The notes under the pieces were generated by a model. That model was given only the letters and a program-made list of their open reading frames with translations, had not been told where the DNA came from and did no database searches. A program made the translations under genes and the position numbers. Source: an uncultured Clostridia bacterium (lineage in GTDB: Bacteria > Bacillota > Clostridia > UBA1381). From it: a DNA stretch of 5,646 bases. Shown in pieces: positions 5,567-5,646 of the stretch. The stretch's first letter is position 1; each line of letters starts with the position of its first letter. The stretch lies in NCBI GenBank assembly GCA_910585485.1, contig CAJUEZ010000076.1, forward strand, positions 1 through 5,646, read 5' to 3'.

Positions 5567-5618
5567 ATTTTTGTATATTCATTTTTGTAAAATGTAGGAT
5601 TACAATAGAAATGTTACA
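5567..5618 (-). promoter_or_regulatory. Direct-repeat pairs upstream of the glucosaminidase promoter, possible regulator sites
   Basis: Just upstream of the -35 box are two copies of TACAAAAAT (minus strand; 5567-5575 and 5581-5589), starting exactly 14 bases apart. Further out are two copies of TGTAA (5600-5604 and 5614-5618), also 14 bases apart. The inner TGTAA also pairs as an inverted repeat with TTACA at 5586-5590. The position suits an activator or response regulator, but the region is AT-rich and chance is possible. The spacing is not the 11-base phase of a WalR box. Confidence 0.3.
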
Positions 5619-5646
5619 GTAAGGTAAAAAAATATACGGAAACCTA

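Overview
The window looks like a piece of a low-GC Gram-positive chromosome, most likely an anaerobic member of the Clostridia. The support is an AT-rich base composition, strong AGGAGG-type ribosome binding sites, sigma-A-type promoters, and a Clostridia-style gene set: BCAT aminotransferase, DUF421/YetF membrane protein, YihY/BrkB membrane protein, and a secreted Ig-like plus glucosaminidase autolysin. The species cannot be told from this sequence.

Layout. Positions 2-841 (+) hold the C-terminal part of a branched-chain amino acid aminotransferase whose start lies off the left edge. A strong hairpin at 854-888 separates it from everything else. The remaining five genes are all on the minus strand and, read right to left, are: a secreted cell-wall glucosaminidase (5509-4115) with a near-consensus promoter at 5534-5562; a six-helix YihY/BrkB membrane protein (3909-3076); a 150-residue Ser/Tyr repeat protein (2960-2508); a glycosyltransferase-like protein (2500-1664); and a DUF421/YetF-type membrane protein (1608-901), which converges on the aminotransferase.

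The part that stands out is the two-gene unit at 3052-1649. It has its own extended -10 promoter (3044-3052) in the gap after the YihY gene. The repeat protein has a small N-terminal domain, then about 60 residues made almost only of Ser/Thr/Ala and Tyr, ending in seven S-Y pairs spaced exactly four residues apart, then a short C-terminal cap. Seven bases after its stop comes a glycosyltransferase-like protein with a DTD motif. The second gene's ribosome binding site overlaps the first gene's stop codon, so the two are probably translationally coupled. A terminator overlapping the last codons of the glycosyltransferase gene closes the unit. The simplest reading, which is inference, is an acceptor/modifier pair in which the enzyme glycosylates the Ser/Thr-rich (or Tyr) repeat. 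I do not recognise this pair as a characterised system.

The other genes are ordinary housekeeping or envelope genes. Their control regions hold a few items worth a look: 14-nt-spaced direct repeats upstream of the autolysin promoter, two mutually exclusive hairpins after the autolysin gene, and an 11-bp inverted repeat upstream of the YihY gene.
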